A DNA stretch of 64,000 nt from Streptomyces sp. SCSIO 75703 (lineage in GTDB: Bacteria > Actinomycetota > Actinomycetes > Streptomycetales > Streptomycetaceae), in assembly GCF_036607905.1 (NCBI RefSeq), contig NZ_CP144555.1:3348001-3412000 (forward strand), given 5' to 3'. The notes beneath the pieces were generated by a model. It saw only the letters and a list, made by a program, of their open reading frames with translations. It was not told where the DNA came from and made no database searches. The number at the start of each line of letters is the position of its first letter. Positions within the stretch are counted from its first letter, which is position 1. Made by a program: the position numbers and the translations under genes. Shown here one piece after another: positions 1 to 8,531 of this stretch.

Positions 1-352
1 CATTCGAGGTCTCTCGGCCCGAGCGTTACAGACGCCGCCGCCACGAGCGACGGCCCTGGATGCCTTCCCGAGCGAGGCTTCAGCCGCGCTCCAGTACCCC
101 GACCGGCTCCCCGCACCCGGGTGCCGCCCCGAAGCGACCCGCCCGGTGCGGACACGCCGATCGGCCGAACCCCGCACGTGGACGCCCGGGGCGGGCGACA
201 GGCACGCCGAGAGCGCGGATCGCCTCACCCTCCGGGGAAAGCAGGCGGGAGGCGCCGGTCCCAGGCCGTCCCCTCGGTCTCCCGTGCTTTCCGTCGGGGA
301 CGGCGAGCGCCGTCCCGGCTCCGGGCGCACGGAGTGGGCCGGGGGTGGGCGG
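1..352. other. Intergenic, no supported gene
   Basis: No reading frame here has recognisable protein features; the open frames are G+C-rich shadows. From about 340 to 420 the sequence becomes G-rich low complexity, which on the minus strand encodes the Pro/Thr-rich tail of the PAP2 gene. A CAT at positions 1-3 could be the start codon of a minus-strand gene lying outside the window, but this cannot be tested here. Confidence 0.5.
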
Positions 353-1759
353 TCAGAGGGGTTCCGGTTGGGGGGTGGGGGTGGGGCGGGGTGGGGGTGT
401 GGCGGTCGAGGTGGTGGTGCGGGTGTAGGCGTAGATCACCGAGGTCGTCGCCAGGAGGAGCAGCGGACCGGCGACCAGGGGGTGTTCGGCCATCGGGAGG
501 GGCAGGTAGCGGTAGGAGAGGAGCAGGGCGGTGAAGACCGTCGCTCCGTAGGCGACCAGCCGGGTGCCCGCGCGGTCCCAGCCCCGGTCGTACGCGCGCA
601 GGGCCGCCTCGACGGTGAGCACGAACACCACGCCGGCGATGAGGTCCACGCCGTAGTGGTAGCCGAAGCCCAGGGTCGCGGTGAGGGTGGCGACCAGCCA
701 GAACGTTCCTGCGTACCGCAGGAGGCGCGGGCCCTTGCGGGTGTGGAGGAAGATGGCCACGGCCCACGCCGTGTGCAGGCTGGGCATGCAGTTGCGCGGG
801 GTGATCCCGTCGAAGGGCATGGCCTGTGGGGTGGCGAGCGGTGGCAGCGTCCGCGGCCACAGGTCGCCCACCGCCCACTGCGTGCTGGACGGGATGTCCG
901 GGGCCCACAGGCTGACCGGCGCCCAGTAGTCGGTGCCGGTGCCGTAGGCGAAGAGCGGTCCGACCACCGGGAAGATCATGTAGAAGGCCGGTCCGAGGAG
1001 GCCGATCACCAGGAAGGTGCGCACCAGGTGATGGGCCGGGAAGCGGCGTTCGCGCGCCACTCCGCGCAGTTGGTACAGGGCGACGACGACCGCGGCCACC
1101 GCGAGCTGGCCGTAGACGATGTCGAGGAGGTTGAAGCCGAGGGAGCCGGTGGCCGCGACCGCCCGGCCCACCAGCCAGGACGGTTCGCCCAGTGCGTGGT
1201 CGGCGGTCGCCACGTACTGGTCGAGCACGGTCGGGCGGGCCTTCGAGGTGATCAGCAGCCAGGTGTCCCCGGTCTTGCGGCCGGCCACCAGCAGCAGGCC
1301 GAGCCCGACGCCCTTCAGCAGCAGGACGCGCTCCTCGCCGGTGCGGCGGGTGACCGCGACGGCCCCGCAGCCGAGGACCACCCACAGCGCGCCGTTGCCG
1401 AAGGGGTGGCCGCCGCTCGTACCGCCGTCGGTCATCCACCGGACCAGCGCGAAGACGAGGTCGATACCGATCGCCGCGCCCACCGCGACGAACCGTTGCC
1501 GCCAGGTGAGGACCACCATCGTCAGCGCCAGGGCGGCGTAGAGCAGGCCACCCGATTTGGGGGCGACGACCAGTTCCCGCACCTGGCCGGCGATCGGCCC
1601 CGGCAGGCCGTGGCGGTGCGCGGTGAACTCCAGCGCGATCAGGAATCCGAGGGCCGCGACACCCGCTGCGGCCCAGAGTCCCGCCCGTGGCCGCGGGCTC
1701 GCGGAGAACACGGATCTTCGGCTTGTCGGCGGGGCGTCCCGCGGCGGTATGGGTATCAA
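353..1759 (-). CDS. PAP2-superfamily membrane phosphatase / inositolphosphotransferase-like
   Basis: The 468-residue product is an integral membrane protein of the PAP2 (type 2 phosphatidic acid phosphatase) superfamily, probably the PAP2_3 / Aur1-like branch. The family removes phosphate from, or transfers head groups onto, lipid-linked substrates at the membrane. Several hydrophobic segments are visible, with the phosphatase motif CMPSLHTAW and then GFGYHYGVDLIAG, which carries the last catalytic His and the Asp. The C-terminus is a Pro/Thr tail. The longest frame starts at a TTG (1759) directly after an A+T-rich stretch, which would suit a leaderless transcript; a GTG at 1711 is the alternative. 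It stands alone, so the substrate is unknown. Confidence 0.85.
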   Translation of the reverse strand: MIPIPPRDAPPTSRRSVFSASPRPRAGLWAAAGVAALGFLIALEFTAHRHGLPGPIAGQVRELVVAPKSGGLLYAALALTMVVLTWRQRFVAVGAAIGIDLVFALVRWMTDGGTSGGHPFGNGALWVVLGCGAVAVTRRTGEERVLLLKGVGLGLLLVAGRKTGDTWLLITSKARPTVLDQYVATADHALGEPSWLVGRAVAATGSLGFNLLDIVYGQLAVAAVVVALYQLRGVARERRFPAHHLVRTFLVIGLLGPAFYMIFPVVGPLFAYGTGTDYWAPVSLWAPDIPSSTQWAVGDLWPRTLPPLATPQAMPFDGITPRNCMPSLHTAWAVAIFLHTRKGPRLLRYAGTFWLVATLTATLGFGYHYGVDLIAGVVFVLTVEAALRAYDRGWDRAGTRLVAYGATVFTALLLSYRYLPLPMAEHPLVAGPLLLLATTSVIYAYTRTTTSTATPPPRPTPTPQPEPL

Positions 1760-2175
1760 CGTGTGACTACTTTGTTAGGTATCGGCCATGAAGCGTGGGC
1801 TGTTCTCGTCACTTGCGACTGGAACTGCTCATTCCTCGCAAAGAGCTGCCCACAGAAGTAAGACGCACGATCACCGCCAGGGTTGCGGCGGGACCGCCGC
1901 CGTCCTGCCGAGCCACCCCCCGGCCGACGCCCGGTGAAAATAGGCACAGGGGTATGTGCAGGTCAAGAGGCATGTGGGCGGGAGCCGGCGACATGCCTCG
2001 CGGGCGGCGGGACGGCCCGGATCATGTGACCCGGGCCGTCCCGCCGCCCGCCGCCGACTGCCTGCCGGCTGTTGGTTGTTGGCTGTTGCTTGCTGGTTGC
2101 TGGTTGCTGCTTGCCGGCTGCTGCTTGCCGCCTGCCGTGATCAGGTGGCGCCTGTCGGATCTGGGTACCGCCGGG
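1760..2175. other. Intergenic: promoter region, terminator and TTGCTGG low-complexity tract
   Basis: Positions 1760-1800 are the A+T-rich probable promoter of the PAP2 gene. A strong hairpin lies at 2000-2051. Positions 2068-2133 are a low-complexity tract of imperfect TTGCTGG / TTGCTTG units, unusual in this genome and not part of any supported gene. Confidence 0.5.
2000..2051. terminator. Strong inverted repeat, probable terminator
   Basis: A perfect stem of about 21 bp with a 10-nt loop (ATCATGTGAC) lies about 125 bp beyond the stop of the DUF4232-type lipoprotein gene and before the PAP2 promoter. It probably ends minus-strand transcription. No long T-run follows, as is usual in streptomycetes. 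Confidence 0.7.
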
Positions 2176-2970
2176 TCACCAGGTCAGGGCGTCCTCCATG
2201 GTCGCCTGCCAGTACGAGACGCCGATCGAGTCGTCCACGTACACGCCCTTCGCCGGGAGCGCCGGGCGGGCGGTGCCCGCGCCGTCGTTGAAGAAGACCG
2301 TGAGGGACGTGGCGGTGTAGCCGTGGGAACCGCTGCCGTCCGCGGCCGAGAGCAGGACGCTGGCGTAGCCGGACTCGCCGGGGGCCAGCGTGACCACCGC
2401 CTGCGGCTTGGAGTCCTCGATGGCCGGCGGGACGGACTGGGCCTCGTCGAAGCGGACCGCCGGGTAGCCGACGAGGTCGCAGTTCTTCGAGCCGGTGTTG
2501 GTGACGGTCAGGAGCAGGTGGTTCAGGGGGCGGGTGACCTCCGCGGCGGTCACCCGGGTGGAGGTGCCGGTGCAGGGGGCCGAGGCGGACGCCGAGTCCT
2601 CGGTGCCCGTGGAGCCCTTCGCACCCGTGGAGCCGTTCGCACCCGGGGTGCCCGTCGTGCCGTTCGCACCGGCCGCGCCGTCCGCCGAGCCCCCGGAGGC
2701 CCAGCCCGCCTGGCCCGCGTCGCTCGGCCCCGAGGCTCCCCCGCTCGCCCCGGGCGAGGCCGTGGGCGCCGACGAGGACGCGGAACCGGCCGAGGCGGCC
2801 CCCTCGTCGTGGAGTCCCTGTCCCCCACCGCACGCCGTCAACGTCAGCGCGGCGGCGGCGAGGGCAGCGGCGGCGAACAGGCGGGTGCGGTGGGTGCGGT
2901 GAGTCTGGTGGGCCTCGTGGACCTGGTGGGTGTGGTGGGTGTGGTGGGTGTGGTGGGTGCGAGTGGACAT
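2176..2970 (-). CDS. DUF4232-type secreted lipoprotein with collagen-like linker
   Basis: This 264-residue protein has an unusual His-Thr repeat N-terminus (HTHHTHHTHH), a hydrophobic stretch and the lipobox LTAC, predicting a lipoprotein on the outer face of the membrane. Residues about 55-115 are a Gly-rich Gly-X-Y-like linker (GANGSTGAKGSTG). The C-terminal ~140 residues start with SAPCTGTSTRV and have the paired cysteines and LTVTNTGSKNCDLVGYP pattern of the DUF4232 family, whose function is unknown. The ATG at 2970 follows AGGGGGA at a good distance. It is divergent from the membrane HTH gene at 3186. Confidence 0.85.
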   Translation of the reverse strand: MSTRTHHTHHTHHTHQVHEAHQTHRTHRTRLFAAAALAAAALTLTACGGGQGLHDEGAASAGSASSSAPTASPGASGGASGPSDAGQAGWASGGSADGAAGANGTTGTPGANGSTGAKGSTGTEDSASASAPCTGTSTRVTAAEVTRPLNHLLLTVTNTGSKNCDLVGYPAVRFDEAQSVPPAIEDSKPQAVVTLAPGESGYASVLLSAADGSGSHGYTATSLTVFFNDGAGTARPALPAKGVYVDDSIGVSYWQATMEDALTW

Positions 2971-3185
2971 GTGATCCCCCTTGAGTGGTGCACGCGGTGG
3001 CGTCGGCCGCTCACCCGGTCGTCGGGAGCGGCGTGCTTGGATGTCCCCAAGCTTGTGCGGCGTTCCGTCCCGAGCGCCACGGCTGACGGGGTATCCGGGA
3101 CGCTGGAACGCCTTTCATGGCTCTGACCTGGGGGAATGACCTCCCCCTGGGACGGGGTTCCGGGACGCGGGAAGGGAACGGAACA

Positions 3186-4700
3186 GTGGCGGGGGACGAA
3201 TTCTCCGATTTGTTGGGCCACTTGAAGGAGCGGTCGGGGCTCAGTTACGGCGCACTCGGGAAGCGACTGCACACGAGTACCTCCACGCTGCACCGGTACG
3301 TCAACGGAGATGCCGTGCCGACGGACTACGCACCCGTGGAGCGGTTCGCGCGGGTGTGCAAGGCCACGCCCGAGGAACTGGTGGAACTGCACCGGCGGTG
3401 GGTGCTCGCGGACGCCCGGCGGAGGCAGAGGGCGAGTGGGGCCACCGCCGAGGAGAAACCGCGGACCCGGGCGGCGGGCGGGGGCTTGGCCGGGACAGGG
3501 GGGACCGAGACCGGGGAGGCCGGGGCCGAGGAGGCCGGGGCCGAGGAGGCCGGGGCCGAGGAGGCCGGGGCCGGTACGGCGAGGCCCGAGACAACGGTGT
3601 CCGGGCCGGCGCAGCCCGGGATGGCGGAGGCGGGGCCCGCGCGGCCCGGCAGGACGGAGGCAGGACCCGCACAGCCCGGCAGGACGGAGGCAGGACCGGC
3701 GGCGGCCGGGCCGGTGCCGCCGGAGATGGTGGTCGAGGCCGGGCCCGGGGGTGAGCACCGGCCCTCGGCGAAGCGTCCCGTGGCCCGGCGGCGTACCGCC
3801 GTCCTCGCCGGGGCCGCCGCCCTGGTGTCGGTCGCCCTCGCGGCGGGTCTCGTGCTCGGCCAGGGCGAGGACGACCCGGACGGACGGCGGTCGGTGGGAG
3901 CGGCCTCTCGTTCCGTCGACGCCGCCGACGAAGGCTCCGGCGCCTCCGAGCCGGCCGACGCGAAGGGCCGGCCGGCCTCGCCGTCCGCCTCGCTCGGCGG
4001 CAGCGCGGCGCCGTCCGTCTCCGCCTCCGGGACCGGGGCGGCCGGTGCGGGCGGGGCGGCCCGGGACGGCGGGACCGTGAACGGGGCCGGCCCGCCCGCC
4101 GTCGCCGTCAATCCGTACAAGTGGGAAGGACCGTGCAGCCAGCACTACCTGGTCGACCGGAAGCCCGAGCGGGTGTCGCCGCCCCCGAGCGAGCCGGACG
4201 CGCGCGGGTGGGTCACCGCGCTGGGCGGGGTCGCTGGCGGGCAGCAGTTGCTCGCGCTGACCGTGCAGGGCACCGGCGGCGCCACCGTCGTCCTGGAAGA
4301 ACTGCACGTACGGGTGGTGGAGAAGAGCGCGCCCCTCGCCTGGAACGACTTCGTGATGGGCGTCGGGTGCGGAGGCGGCGTGGAGACGACGGCCTTCGAG
4401 GTGGACCTCGATGCCGGGCGGCCCGCGCTCACCCCCAGGGCGGGTCAACGCGACTTCCCGTACAAGGTGAGCGAGTCCGATCCCGAGGTCTTCTACGTCT
4501 TCGCGGACGCGCGGGCGCACCACGTGAGCTGGTACCTGGAGCTGACCTGGTCCAGCGGCGACCGGCGGGGCACGGTGCGCGTCGACGACAACGGCTCGCC
4601 CTTCCGGACGAGCGGGAACGTGGGCCGGCCCGCGTACACCCATCCGCTCGGTTCCTCCGAGTGGGGGCGGGACGAGGTGAGCCCCGACATCCCCGGCTGA
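3186..4700 (+). CDS. Membrane-anchored XRE-family HTH protein with extracytoplasmic domain
   Basis: The product is about 504 residues from the GTG at 3186, which follows a purine-rich GGGAACGGAA; an upstream ATG at 3117 would add 23 unlikely residues. Residues 1-70 form a cytoplasmic helix-turn-helix (LSYGALGKRLHTSTSTLHRY). A long Ala/Glu/Gly/Pro linker follows, containing four EEAGA repeats and a duplicated RTEAGPAQPG block. One membrane helix lies at about 204-226, and a Ser/Ala linker leads to a C-terminal extracytoplasmic domain of roughly 170 residues with two cysteines. The topology suggests a one-component signal or anchor protein. Neither DNA target nor ligand can be read from the sequence. 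Confidence 0.8.
   Translation: MAGDEFSDLLGHLKERSGLSYGALGKRLHTSTSTLHRYVNGDAVPTDYAPVERFARVCKATPEELVELHRRWVLADARRRQRASGATAEEKPRTRAAGGGLAGTGGTETGEAGAEEAGAEEAGAEEAGAGTARPETTVSGPAQPGMAEAGPARPGRTEAGPAQPGRTEAGPAAAGPVPPEMVVEAGPGGEHRPSAKRPVARRRTAVLAGAAALVSVALAAGLVLGQGEDDPDGRRSVGAASRSVDAADEGSGASEPADAKGRPASPSASLGGSAAPSVSASGTGAAGAGGAARDGGTVNGAGPPAVAVNPYKWEGPCSQHYLVDRKPERVSPPPSEPDARGWVTALGGVAGGQQLLALTVQGTGGATVVLEELHVRVVEKSAPLAWNDFVMGVGCGGGVETTAFEVDLDAGRPALTPRAGQRDFPYKVSESDPEVFYVFADARAHHVSWYLELTWSSGDRRGTVRVDDNGSPFRTSGNVGRPAYTHPLGSSEWGRDEVSPDIPG
3514..3575 (+). repeat. 15-bp tandem repeat inside the membrane HTH gene
   Basis: Four near-perfect copies of GAGGAGGCCGGGGCC encode the Glu-Glu-Ala-Gly-Ala repeat of the linker. 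A second, longer duplication (about 33 bp, coding PGRTEAGPAQ) follows at about 3640-3700. The repeats keep frame, so the linker can change length without breaking the gene. Confidence 0.75.
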
Positions 4701-4912
4701 GCGCGGCCGGGAAGAACGAGGGGTAGGGGTTCCGTCGGGGCACGTGTCGAGTCGTGCACGTCCTCACCCTCGTCCTCGGCCCGGTCCGGTCCGGCCCGGT
4801 CCGGCTGCATGACATCCGCGAGGGGAGAGGTTGTCCGGCCGGGGTAAACCACGAGGGCGGCAGCGGCTGTATCAGGGTGGAACTGCTCTGATCCCGAAGG
4901 GGGACGCTGGAG

Positions 4913-5317
4913 ATGGTCGAGCCTGTGGTGGTGGTCGTGGCGCTCGCGGGTGCCCGGCTGGTGTACGCGCTGGTGGCGCTGTGGACGCGCCCGGCGTGGG
5001 AGCGGTCGTGGGCGCACGCCGTGGCCACGGTGGTGCGGGCGTCCGGGCCCGGCGGCGTGGTCGAGGTCACCCGCGCCGACGGTGACAGACTCACGGCACG
5101 CCGGGCCGCGAAGCCGACGGAACCCACGGAACCCACGGAACCGACAGGGAACACCCAGGCCCCCCAGTCCCCCCGCCGTGACCGCGCCCCCGGCCCGTCC
5201 CCGGCGCCCGCAACCATCCGAACCATCACCCGGACCACCCCCCAACCCACCACCCGGACCACCCCCCGAAACAGCGCGCGCACCACCCGCCGCACCACCG
5301 TGGCGGCCCCCCGATGA
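4913..5317 (+). CDS. Small membrane protein, first gene of sigma-M48 operon
   Basis: I do not recognise this 134-residue protein. Residues 1-25 are hydrophobic (MVEPVVVVVALAGARLVYAL) and likely form one membrane helix. The rest is hydrophilic, with three PTE repeats and a Thr/Arg/Pro-rich low-complexity tail. The ATG at 4913 follows AAGGGGGA. Its stop overlaps the start of the sigma factor gene (ATGA at 5314-5317), so translation of the two is probably coupled. That position would suit a sigma-factor modulator, but no anti-sigma domain is visible. Confidence 0.6.
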   Translation: MVEPVVVVVALAGARLVYALVALWTRPAWERSWAHAVATVVRASGPGGVVEVTRADGDRLTARRAAKPTEPTEPTEPTGNTQAPQSPRRDRAPGPSPAPATIRTITRTTPQPTTRTTPRNSARTTRRTTVAAPR

Positions 5318-6027
5318 CCGCCGAACCGGCCCTGTGGGCACGCGACTTCGAGACGTTCTTCGCCGAGTCCCACGCGCGCCTGCTGGCCCAGCTCATGATG
5401 GTGGCCGGCAGCCGGGAGGACGCGGAGGACTCCCTCCAGGAGGCGTTCGTCGAGGCGTACCGGGTCTGGGACCGCATCGCCGGGTACGAGTTGCCCGAGG
5501 CGTGGGTGTACCGGGTCGCCGTCCAGCGGGTGTGGAAGGCGGCGCGGCGACGCCGCAGGGGCCGGGAGCGGCTGCCGGACCTGCCGGTGCCCGTCCGGGC
5601 GAGCCCCGAGCAGAGCGCGGAGGCCCGCGAGGTGCTGGCGCTGCTGGCCGCCCTGCCGCCCCGCCAGCGGATCACCATGGTGCTGTTCTGCCTGCACGGC
5701 TGGACGCAGAGCGAGATCGCCAAGGCGCTGCGGATGACGCGGGGCGGCGTCGCCGCGAACGTGTCCAAGGCCCGCGCGACCCTGAGGGAGGCCCTGGACA
5801 TGGCGGCGGACGACACGACAGGCCGGGACCCCTTCGTGGCCGCGCCGGACCCGTCCGGCATCGGCCGGTTCACCCCGGCCGGGCCGCCCGGACCGGCCGG
5901 CCCCTCCCGCGACCCCGTGGTCACGGCGCTGCGCACCACGGAGGCGTGGCTGCGCGCGGCGCTCCAGGCGGCCCCGGAGACCCGGGAACGGGCACGCGCC
6001 GCGCTGGCCCGACGGCTGGAGGAGTGA
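5314..6027 (+). CDS. ECF-type (SigE-family) RNA polymerase sigma factor
   Basis: The 237-residue protein has a sigma-70 region 2 at about residues 8-75 (EDAEDSLQEAFVEAYRVWDR, then WVYRVAVQRVWKAARRRRRG). Region 4 is at about 105-155 (LPPRQRITMVLF, LHGWTQSEIAKALRMTRGG), the -35 recognition HTH. The last ~75 residues are an additional hydrophilic tail absent from minimal ECF factors. It is sandwiched by overlaps between a small membrane protein and an M48-like membrane peptidase, which suggests that envelope or proteolytic signals set its activity; that link is an inference. Confidence 0.88.
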   Translation: MTAEPALWARDFETFFAESHARLLAQLMMVAGSREDAEDSLQEAFVEAYRVWDRIAGYELPEAWVYRVAVQRVWKAARRRRRGRERLPDLPVPVRASPEQSAEAREVLALLAALPPRQRITMVLFCLHGWTQSEIAKALRMTRGGVAANVSKARATLREALDMAADDTTGRDPFVAAPDPSGIGRFTPAGPPGPAGPSRDPVVTALRTTEAWLRAALQAAPETRERARAALARRLEE

Positions 6028-6029
6028 GC

Positions 6030-7988
6030 GTGGGCACGCTCCTGGGGTGGGCGCGCGGGCTGCTCGCGGTGGGGCTGCTCGCCGGCTTCTACGTCGTGGC
6101 GCTGGCCCTGCTCGCCGCCGACACCGCCCTGGTCGCCGTGGTGCTGTGGACCATGGCCGAGGCACCGGCGCGGGCGGGCAACTGGTCCCTCGCCGTGGGC
6201 GGCAGCATCCCGGCGGTGGCCGCCCTCGTGTACGGCGTCGCCACGGTCAGCCGCGTGGAGACGCGTCCGCCGGGCGCGGTCCTGGTCCGCCGGGCCGAGG
6301 CGCCCGGCCTGTGGCGGCTGGTCGAGGAGCTGGCCGGGCACCTGCGCACCCGCCCGCCGGGCCGCGTCTGCCTCACCCCGGACGCCAACGCCTCCGTGTC
6401 GGAGGAGGCGCGGCTGCTCGGCTTCGCCGTCGGGCGGCGCACCCTGTACCTCGGCGTGCCCCTGCTGCGGCTGGAGCCGCTGGAACTGCGTGCCGTCCTC
6501 TGCCACGAACTGGGCCACTACGCGGGCCGGCACACCCGTTTCGGCGCGCTCACCCACCGCGGGGCGGCCTCGCTGCGGTCGACCCTGTTCCGGCTGCGGA
6601 TGACCGCGCGGTCGGACGGTGCCCGGCTCGGGTACGCCTGGCTGTTCCAGGCGGTGATCGGCGCCTACGCGTGGCTGTACCTGCGCGTGTCGCTCGCCGT
6701 GCGCCGGCGTCAGGAACTGGAGGCGGACGCGGAGGCGGTGGCCCTGGCCGGGCCGGCGGCGACGGCCGGGGCGCTGCGCTCGGTCCACGCGCTCGGCACC
6801 GCGTGGGCCGGGTTCGTGAGCCGGTTCCTGCGGCCGGTGCAGGGGGTCGGGTTCGTCCCCGAGGACGTGTACGAGGCGTTCGGCGCGATGCTGGACGATC
6901 CGCTCGTCCGGGAGCGGACGGCGGCGCTGCGCGCGCACCCGGTCGAGACGGCCCGCTCGCCGCTGGACTCCCACCCGCCGTTGGCGCGGCGGCTGGCGCT
7001 GATCGAGTCCCGGCCCGCCGCGGAGCCCCGCGTCACCGTCGGGGAGGAGCCGCTGCTCACCGACCGGGCACCGGTCCTGCGGGTACAGCGGAGACTGCTC
7101 GCCGAGGCGGGCGGCCCGGCGACCGCGCTGCCGACGGCGGTGTGGGCGGAGGTGGCGGCCGAGGCGTTCGCCATCGAGCCGGCGAGCCTCCTCCTCGACG
7201 CGGCGGGCGGCACCGAACCGTCCGCGCCGCCCACCCTCGCCACCGTCCTCGGCCTGCTGGAACACGACGCCGGCGACCCCGGCAGCCCCGACGACCGCGC
7301 CCACCGCACCCACCCCGGCGACCGCACCCACCGCGACCACGCCGGCGTCCGCGCGGAACTGCTGCGCCGCCTCACCGACGCGGCCGACCCCGAAGCACAA
7401 CTGGCCGAAGCCCTCTACGCGTTGACCGGGCAGGCCCTGGCCGGGGCGGGCCGGGCGCGCTGGGTGCTGAGCTGGACGCGGGGTTACGTGCTGGAGTGCC
7501 CGCGGGACCCGGACGGACGCCTGGAGGCCCTGGTGACGGACGCGGCCCGGGACCGTGCGGGGGTGCGCGCCCTGCGCGGCGAGCTGACGCGGCTCGGTCT
7601 GGACGTCGGGGCGCCGGTCGTCCTGGCGCTGCGGACGGTCGCGGCGCCGGCCGGGCGGACGACGACCAGGCGGCCCGCCCGGCGCGCCCCGGACCTGGTC
7701 GTCGAGGAACTGCGGCGCCAGCGGAGGGTGGCCCGGGTGACGGTGGGCGCGCTGGCCGTCACGGCGATGGTGTGGGTGGCGGCGCTGATCGGGGCGGACC
7801 CGTACCGGCCGAGCCCGCCGCCGTACCGGCCGGTGCCTCCGCAGGGGCCGCTCCAGCCGACGGTGTCCGCCCCGGTGCGGCTGCCGGACCCGGGCCTCGG
7901 CGAACCGCTGCCCTGGCCGAGCCTCACGGCGCGGCTCCCGGTCCCGTCGGTCAGCCCGCCGATCGTGCCGCTCGACCCGGACGGGTGA
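6030..7988 (+). CDS. M48-family (HtpX-like) membrane metallopeptidase
   Basis: This 652-residue protein carries the zinc motif HELGH at residues 159-163 and the third-ligand motif RRQELEADAEAVALAG downstream, typical of M48 peptidases that cleave membrane or secreted proteins. Two hydrophobic segments lie near residues 8-75, and a third (VTVGALAVTAMVWVAALIG) lies close to the C-terminus before a Pro-rich tail. The region after the peptidase domain is long and unassigned. GGAGGA at 6018-6023 gives ideal spacing to GTG 6030; the overlapping GTG at 6024 is possible. As third gene of the sigma operon it may process the regulator, its target or misfolded membrane proteins. Confidence 0.82.
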   Translation: MGTLLGWARGLLAVGLLAGFYVVALALLAADTALVAVVLWTMAEAPARAGNWSLAVGGSIPAVAALVYGVATVSRVETRPPGAVLVRRAEAPGLWRLVEELAGHLRTRPPGRVCLTPDANASVSEEARLLGFAVGRRTLYLGVPLLRLEPLELRAVLCHELGHYAGRHTRFGALTHRGAASLRSTLFRLRMTARSDGARLGYAWLFQAVIGAYAWLYLRVSLAVRRRQELEADAEAVALAGPAATAGALRSVHALGTAWAGFVSRFLRPVQGVGFVPEDVYEAFGAMLDDPLVRERTAALRAHPVETARSPLDSHPPLARRLALIESRPAAEPRVTVGEEPLLTDRAPVLRVQRRLLAEAGGPATALPTAVWAEVAAEAFAIEPASLLLDAAGGTEPSAPPTLATVLGLLEHDAGDPGSPDDRAHRTHPGDRTHRDHAGVRAELLRRLTDAADPEAQLAEALYALTGQALAGAGRARWVLSWTRGYVLECPRDPDGRLEALVTDAARDRAGVRALRGELTRLGLDVGAPVVLALRTVAAPAGRTTTRRPARRAPDLVVEELRRQRRVARVTVGALAVTAMVWVAALIGADPYRPSPPPYRPVPPQGPLQPTVSAPVRLPDPGLGEPLPWPSLTARLPVPSVSPPIVPLDPDG

Positions 7989-8009
7989 GCAGGGGCGGTG
8001 CCGGTCGGT

Positions 8010-8531
8010 TCAGCGGCGGCGGCGCGGCCGTTCCGGCGGCGGTTCCCCCTCCGTCCGCCACCAGGAGAACCTGTCCTCCCGGCGCCACGAGCGCCCGGAC
8101 TCGCGCCCCGGGAAGGAGACGTCGGCGGCGGGCTCCGTGCCGGGAGGGCCCGCCCCCGGTCCGGCGCCCGGCTCCCAGGCGAAGGGATCGGCCGCCGAGC
8201 CCGCGCCGGCCGCCGCAGGCGGTGCGGACCCCGCGCCGGCGTCCCCACGCGCACGGGAGCCCGCCGGTTCACCGGCCGCCCCCGTCGCCGCACCGCCGGC
8301 CGCTCCGGGCGTCGGCGGGGCCGTACGGCGGCGGTCGTACGCGGCCCGCCGCGCCGGGTCGAGCAGGGTCTCGCGGGCCCGCTGCAGGCGCCGGAAGGTC
8401 TCCGCGTCACCGCCCCGGTCGGGATGGCCGGCGAAGGCCCGGCGGCGGAACGCCCGGGTGATCGCGGACCGGTCGGCGTCGGACGGGACGCCGAGCACGG
8501 CGTAGAGGTCGGGTTCGCCGTTTGGGGTCAT
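8010..8531 (-). CDS. J-domain (DnaJ-like) protein
   Basis: The 173-residue product starts with a J domain (residues 7-66) holding the HPD motif at 36-38, which stimulates the ATPase of a DnaK-type Hsp70. The G/F region, zinc finger and client-binding domains of true DnaJ are absent, and the rest is an Ala/Gly/Pro-rich low-complexity tail. ATG 8531 overlaps the stop of the upstream gene (ATGA), so the pair is translationally coupled. It is convergent with the M48-like gene, only 21 bp away. Confidence 0.85.
   Translation of the reverse strand: MTPNGEPDLYAVLGVPSDADRSAITRAFRRRAFAGHPDRGGDAETFRRLQRARETLLDPARRAAYDRRRTAPPTPGAAGGAATGAAGEPAGSRARGDAGAGSAPPAAAGAGSAADPFAWEPGAGPGAGPPGTEPAADVSFPGRESGRSWRREDRFSWWRTEGEPPPERPRRRR

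Noticed and set aside
1..3. CAT as the start codon of a minus-strand gene beyond the left edge
   Set aside because: Only three bases of the would-be gene are visible, so it cannot be supported.
4950..6023. Long open frame upstream of and in frame with the M48-like gene
   Set aside because: It overlaps the sigma factor gene in another frame and reads as Arg/Pro/Gly-rich shadow; the ribosome-binding site and overlap with the sigma gene place the start at 6030 (or 6024).
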